Shown in pieces: positions 39,012-42,199 of a stretch of DNA of 42,199 bases. Positions within the stretch are counted from its first letter, which is position 1; each line of letters starts with the position of its first letter. Below the pieces are notes generated by a model, which ran no database searches, was not told where the DNA came from, and saw nothing but the letters and a program-made list of their open reading frames with translations. A program made the translations under genes and the position numbers. The stretch is from assembly GCA_022925895.1 (NCBI GenBank), contig JAKSYS010000553.1, positions 1-42,199 on the forward strand. Reading direction: 5' to 3'. Source of the DNA: Fragilaria crotonensis (taxonomy: Eukaryota; Bacillariophyta; Fragilariophyceae; Fragilariales; Fragilariaceae).

Positions 39012-39988
39012 CTACGTGTACTTATTAACGCTGTTGCTTGCTTCATTTTGCTTATTGTTGTCGTTGTCGTACTCAAGCTCAAGGCGACGTCTCTTGCCAC
39101 GCGTCTCGGCCATTCTCAAAGCCAATTGTTCCTTAGCGAATGCCTTCCTATCAGGAGTGTCGAGTGACTGTATCAAACGCATATCCTGTTCTGCCTTCAT
39201 ATTCTCTAACATGGCAGTTCCAACGTTTGCAATAACTTCACTGATGTTCTGCATTATGTCTCCTATTCCTCCACCATTACCACTACCCTCGTTGTTGGTC
39301 AGCACAGACGTAGCACCTCCGGATTCTTGCTTTATAAAGACTTCTGAAACAACTGCCTTCACAATTTTAGCATCGGCTTCTGCCTGACGAGACTTCTTCT
39401 TCCCAAGCGGACGCTTGCTTTCATCTCCGCTGCTCCTCATCAATTTTTGTACGGTAACTTGCAAACTTATTCATGTCCTTCAGGTATTCATAGGATGTAT
39501 AGAAGTCAAACGGGTGACCGTACCTTTGCTTATAACTCCAGACATGCAGCTTTATGGTCATCGGCATTCCATCCACTGCACATCTTCGTTGTCTCGACAA
39601 TACCCATAAACTTCATGACCTCGGCAGCAATCTGACTTTTGAATCGGGTGTAGATTGAGTCTGCACTACGTTTAGGGAATAACCTGCCGACACCTTTCCT
39701 GACGTACTCTTCACGAGTTGCGTGCGAACTCTGCATGAGTAGTTTCTTGTCAGCTGCAACGTGTTCCTTGATGAAATCCACGTAGATGTCGTGCATGTGA
39801 TCCTTGAATACTCTGCCTTTCTGATGATTTCCCGAAATTGCGTTCTCCGAAGCAGCAATGAAGGCACGCGCAACAATGACATCCTCAACATTCGTGTAGC
39901 CCGGTCCACGCGGCTTGGCCGAAGTTGCTGCAGCATCACTACTTGCTGTGGTGGTGGATGTCAACAACAACGCATTCTCGTCATCCAT
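39012..39988 (-). pseudogene. Harbinger SANT/Myb-like DNA-binding partner, two frame breaks
   Basis: The second Harbinger gene. ATG 39988 opens MDDENALLLTSTTTASSDAA. A trihelix-like domain follows (GPGYTNVEDVIVARAFIAAS, RLFPKRSADSIYTRFKSQIA, CSGWNADDHKAACLEL). The frame stops at 39530, but the next frame continues the domain as YKQRYGHPFDFYTSYEYLKD. That frame stops at 39421-39423, and a third frame takes over as DESKRPLGKKKSRQAEADAK and runs to 39012. RPLGKKK is the usual second landmark of these proteins. Because protein-like sequence runs through both junctions, one-base changes near 39530-39535 and 39424-39464 are more likely than introns. The partner normally carries the nuclease to the nucleus and binds the ends, so this copy may need a partner supplied elsewhere. 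Confidence 0.75.
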
Positions 39989-40072
39989 TGTGGTGGCGGT
40001 CGGGATGAAGTACGACTCCTAGTACACACGATTAATGGGATTTGCTCCAGATCAAATTATTTGGTATCGTAT

Positions 40073-40090
40073 CAAATCAGGCCTGATTTG
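40073..40090. repeat. Perfect 18-bp palindrome near the Harbinger right end
   Basis: CAAATCAGGCCTGATTTG, extended on both sides by an imperfect inverted TACGA word. It lies upstream of the SANT-partner start, so it may be an operator-like or transposase site. Confidence 0.75.
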
Positions 40091-40153
40091 GTACGACATC
40101 AAATATTTGATACGCCCGGCCAGCTCGCCCGCGCTTTTCAATTTGATAAGTCA

Positions 40154-40168
40154 GCCTTTAAAGATGCC
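40154..40168 (-). repeat. Subterminal copy of the Harbinger end core (right)
   Basis: gcctttaaagatgcc, inverse of 37297-37311 with one change. Confidence 0.7.
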
Positions 40169-40202
40169 ACTTCGTGAACTCGTGGAGCTTTCACGCCGGC
40201 CG

Positions 40203-40243
40203 GTCATTTGAATTTTTTTTGATACCGCCCTTTAAAGATGCTC
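40203..40243 (-). repeat. Harbinger right terminal inverted repeat
   Basis: Inverse of 37163-37203 at its outer 15 and inner 8 positions. Followed by the TAA target-site copy at 40244-40246. Confidence 0.9.
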
Positions 40244-40246
40244 TAA

Positions 40247-40893
40247 GATCATAAGATAAACCAATTGCATACGCCAGTCCGAGTTTCTCATCCAGGGCAG
40301 GCTTCCATACCAGCACTACAAGTACCGGTAGTTCCGTGATTGCGGAGTGCGGATCACGTAAACTACCGGTAGCAACAGTGTATGCATAGCGGTTCAAGGA
40401 TTGGAAGCCAGAAGCGTGTTAACTCTCTTCAGGCAATAGCCAGACCGTCATTTACCGGACCTGCAAAGGAAACCAAAACTGTTCTTGAGTGAGCAGGGAC
40501 TATTGACTGTTGCATCTACTATCTACTGCGGTAGCGACTTTTCTTGCATGAACCCTTGCTACTTGCCACGCTCATCTAATCGACCAACCGTAGCTGATGC
40601 AACTCTCAGTGTTCTTACTCCTACCCCAATGATTTGGGCTTTGTACTTCCAAGCTACTTCCAAGCAGGTCGAACCGATCTGCTCCATTCTCCAATCCACG
40701 TAGATGGACCCTATTCGTGACCACGATGTATCGTAAGTACCTCGTACATCCTACCAGCACGGTAATCAATATTTCTACTCAAAAGCGTTTGTCTACAAGA
40801 GCATTGCACTAGCTTGATACTGGTATGCGTGGTAACCAACAAAACAATCGTTTTGTATCTGTTCCTTCCTGTGGTGTTGTAATCCAACTACCT
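40247..40893. other. Intergenic region
   Basis: No gene is supported. Two ctaccggtag-type words near 40324-40336 and 40361-40373 form an inverted pair. The right part is the 3' flank of the dynactin-like gene. Confidence 0.4.
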
Positions 40894-41508
40894 CTAAAAC
40901 TTTCCTAATCGGCACAGCTTTTCGTCAATTTGAATCATGCGATTCGAAAGTGCCATCAAAGCTTTTTGGTAGGTGACGATGAGGGAATCCATACGATCGG
41001 CCAGCTCGCCCACCTGGATTTGACAATCGGCTGTATTGACTCTTAGGGAATCCAAGCGGCGTTCCTCGTCGAGCGTTATGACAGGCGCATTCAAAATTGG
41101 TGCCTGAGTTATGTCAGAGAGACTAGATTTTTGAGAAATATGCAAGAGATTCAGAATATCGCCCAAATGGGTCATGTCGCGTCGTAAGGAATCCTGAGAC
41201 GCCAAAACCATTTGCTGGCGATAAATCAGTGGATAGTCCTGAGATCGACCGGACAAAACTTGCTGGTACGTCAAGCCAGCACCAGGCTGCAGTTCTTCAA
41301 GGAGCTTGTCTGATTCATCGCCTGCCCGATTGAAGGTGGCTGTGGTCGACGATTTCCATTGTTGTTCGAGCCTCTCCAAGCGATTGACAACATCGAGTTG
41401 GCTGTTGTCATCGTCCGGTAACTTGTTGTCCGTATTCGGTGCTATCCCCAAGCGTAATTCTAACGCTTGCAAACGAGCGTCAAGCTCTAGATCAGAAAGT
41501 ACAGACAT
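40894..41508 (-). CDS. Dynactin p24 (subunit 3)-like coiled-coil protein
   Basis: A 204-aa protein from ATG 41508; the frame is open upstream to 41577, but this ATG gives the expected start (MSVLSDLELDARLQALELRL), a heptad-rich helix that opens p24 proteins. A helical middle (YPLIYRQQMVLASQDSLRRD, then HLGDILNLLHI) precedes a long C-terminal helix ending QIDEKLCRLGKF, which matches the shape of animal DCTN3 (mixed helices, then a conserved W/IDE.LC.LE end). It would belong to the shoulder of dynactin, the dynein cofactor. Size is close to the ~186 aa of animal forms. Assignment rests on weak coiled-coil similarity by eye; a generic coiled-coil protein remains possible. No intron is needed. 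Confidence 0.55.
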   Translation of the reverse strand: MSVLSDLELDARLQALELRLGIAPNTDNKLPDDDNSQLDVVNRLERLEQQWKSSTTATFNRAGDESDKLLEELQPGAGLTYQQVLSGRSQDYPLIYRQQMVLASQDSLRRDMTHLGDILNLLHISQKSSLSDITQAPILNAPVITLDEERRLDSLRVNTADCQIQVGELADRMDSLIVTYQKALMALSNRMIQIDEKLCRLGKF

Positions 41509-42199
41509 GTTGTAAAGTTCTTTCAAACAAACCAGATAAACGATTATATAATGGCGTTGCGTTGAGAGAGATTTCATCGTTCAAAACCCTGGAAAAGATA
41601 CTACTACCGGTAGATACCGCAACTGTCGCATTGCGTACTGTATAGAGAATAGAGGCCGTGTAGACTACGGTAGTGCAAGACACACGAGCGACAGACGTCG
41701 TACATGTGCAATATCGTCACATGTCATAAGACATACGACTACCTGGTACTCGGAATACGAGCACCGGTGCACTCAGAATGCGTCGTTCTCGGACTGTCTG
41801 AACTCTAAAACCTTGTATGCATAATGCATACACAAGAGCTCAGGCTGGGTATGGGTCATATTGTCATACATTTCTGTGTCATACAGTACATACGCTACTA
41901 GCTACGGATAATAATGCTGTTCTACGCTTGTGGAGTACTCAGTACAAATTAAATGTATCATACATGTCATTCCAGTACACCAGTACTCCTACGCTACAAG
42001 CAATGCAGTACAGTTACGCTGCATAAACGCTTCGAGCGAGAAACGACTTCATACTCCACCCGTCCAGGATTTAAAATACACCGACACCCTCACTGTCGAT
42101 CAGGATCAACGTAGCACTAATGTGTTCTCTTAGTATTCAGTACTAAGTACTGCAATCGAAGGAACACCTGCGTAATGATGTTTCACTTCGCACTTCACA
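41509..42199. other. 3' end of window, GTAC-rich intergenic
   Basis: No gene is supported. It holds the presumed promoter of the dynactin-like gene. AGTACT and GTAC words are dense at 41930-42150 (ggagtactcagtacaa, cagtacaccagtactcc, agtattcagtactaagtact). Confidence 0.5.

Larger units (their letters stand above)
37163..40243. mobile_element. PIF/Harbinger DNA transposon with TAA target-site duplication
   Basis: A complete 3081-bp element. Both ends read GAGCATCTTTAAAGG inward and are flanked by TAA (37160-37162 and 40244-40246), the 3-bp TWA duplication typical of PIF/Harbinger. A second inner match (CAAATGAC) occurs at the same distance of 18 bp on both sides, so the inverted ends span about 41 bp. 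It carries the two expected genes in convergent orientation: a DDE nuclease (37366-38958, +) and a SANT/Myb-like DNA-binding partner (39012-39988, -). The nuclease is intact; the partner has two frame breaks. Subterminal copies of the end core are also present. Confidence 0.95.

Noticed and set aside
39421-39535. An intron joining the two parts of the Harbinger SANT gene.
   Set aside because: The supposed intron itself encodes family-like sequence (YKQRYGHPFDFY), so frame breaks explain it better.

Overview
The window reads as nuclear DNA of a diatom, most likely a pennate one close to Phaeodactylum. The evidence is short GT-AG introns (65-187 bp) in several genes, a plastid-type presequence (signal peptide followed by an FAP motif) on an acyl-activating enzyme, repeated helicase-associated domains without a helicase, a protein with the diatom-typical 'R-K-Y...LGDN' block, and GTAC-rich intergenic DNA. 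The species is an inference; no marker gene settles it. No tRNA, rRNA or CRISPR array was seen.

Layout. 357-1189: membrane-anchored cyclophilin-like gene (+) with a C7-run frame break. 1413-4039: spliced gene (-) with about seven helicase-associated repeats. 4628-13463: a large non-LTR retrotransposon (-) with a coiled-coil ORF1, an APE-type endonuclease and a reverse transcriptase/RNase H. 14018-14917: enoyl-CoA hydratase/isomerase-family gene (-), divergent from a small membrane/coiled-coil gene (15300-15747, +). 16152-16547: small charged protein (+), convergent with a spliced plastid-targeted acyl-CoA/acyl-ACP synthetase (16620-19009, -). 20172-20846: diatom-type hypothetical gene (+), convergent with a membrane-anchored pepsin-like protease (21153-22829, -).

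From about 23.2 to 35.3 kb the DNA becomes an AT-rich transposon zone. It holds an intact 989-aa Tc1/IS630-clan DDE transposase, a broken Ala/Lys-rich companion gene, a truncated zinc-finger transposase resembling the Plavaka type, an out-of-place GC-rich block, and a 2.4-kb unit bounded by 36-bp inverted repeats. That unit contains a spliced gene and an 11-copy array of ~72-bp repeats, each carrying a palindrome. After two decayed ordinary genes (a three-frame membrane protein and a DUF1989 protein), a well-delimited PIF/Harbinger transposon lies at 37163-40243 with TAA duplications. The window ends with a dynactin p24-like gene (40894-41508, -).

The metabolic genes (synthetase, crotonase, DUF1989) are not visibly linked in one pathway. 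The main theme is mobile DNA of at least four kinds, several copies still with long open reading frames. The features that best merit a second look are the hairpin array inside its inverted-repeat unit, the candidate ends of the Tc1-like element, and the many single-base frame breaks.
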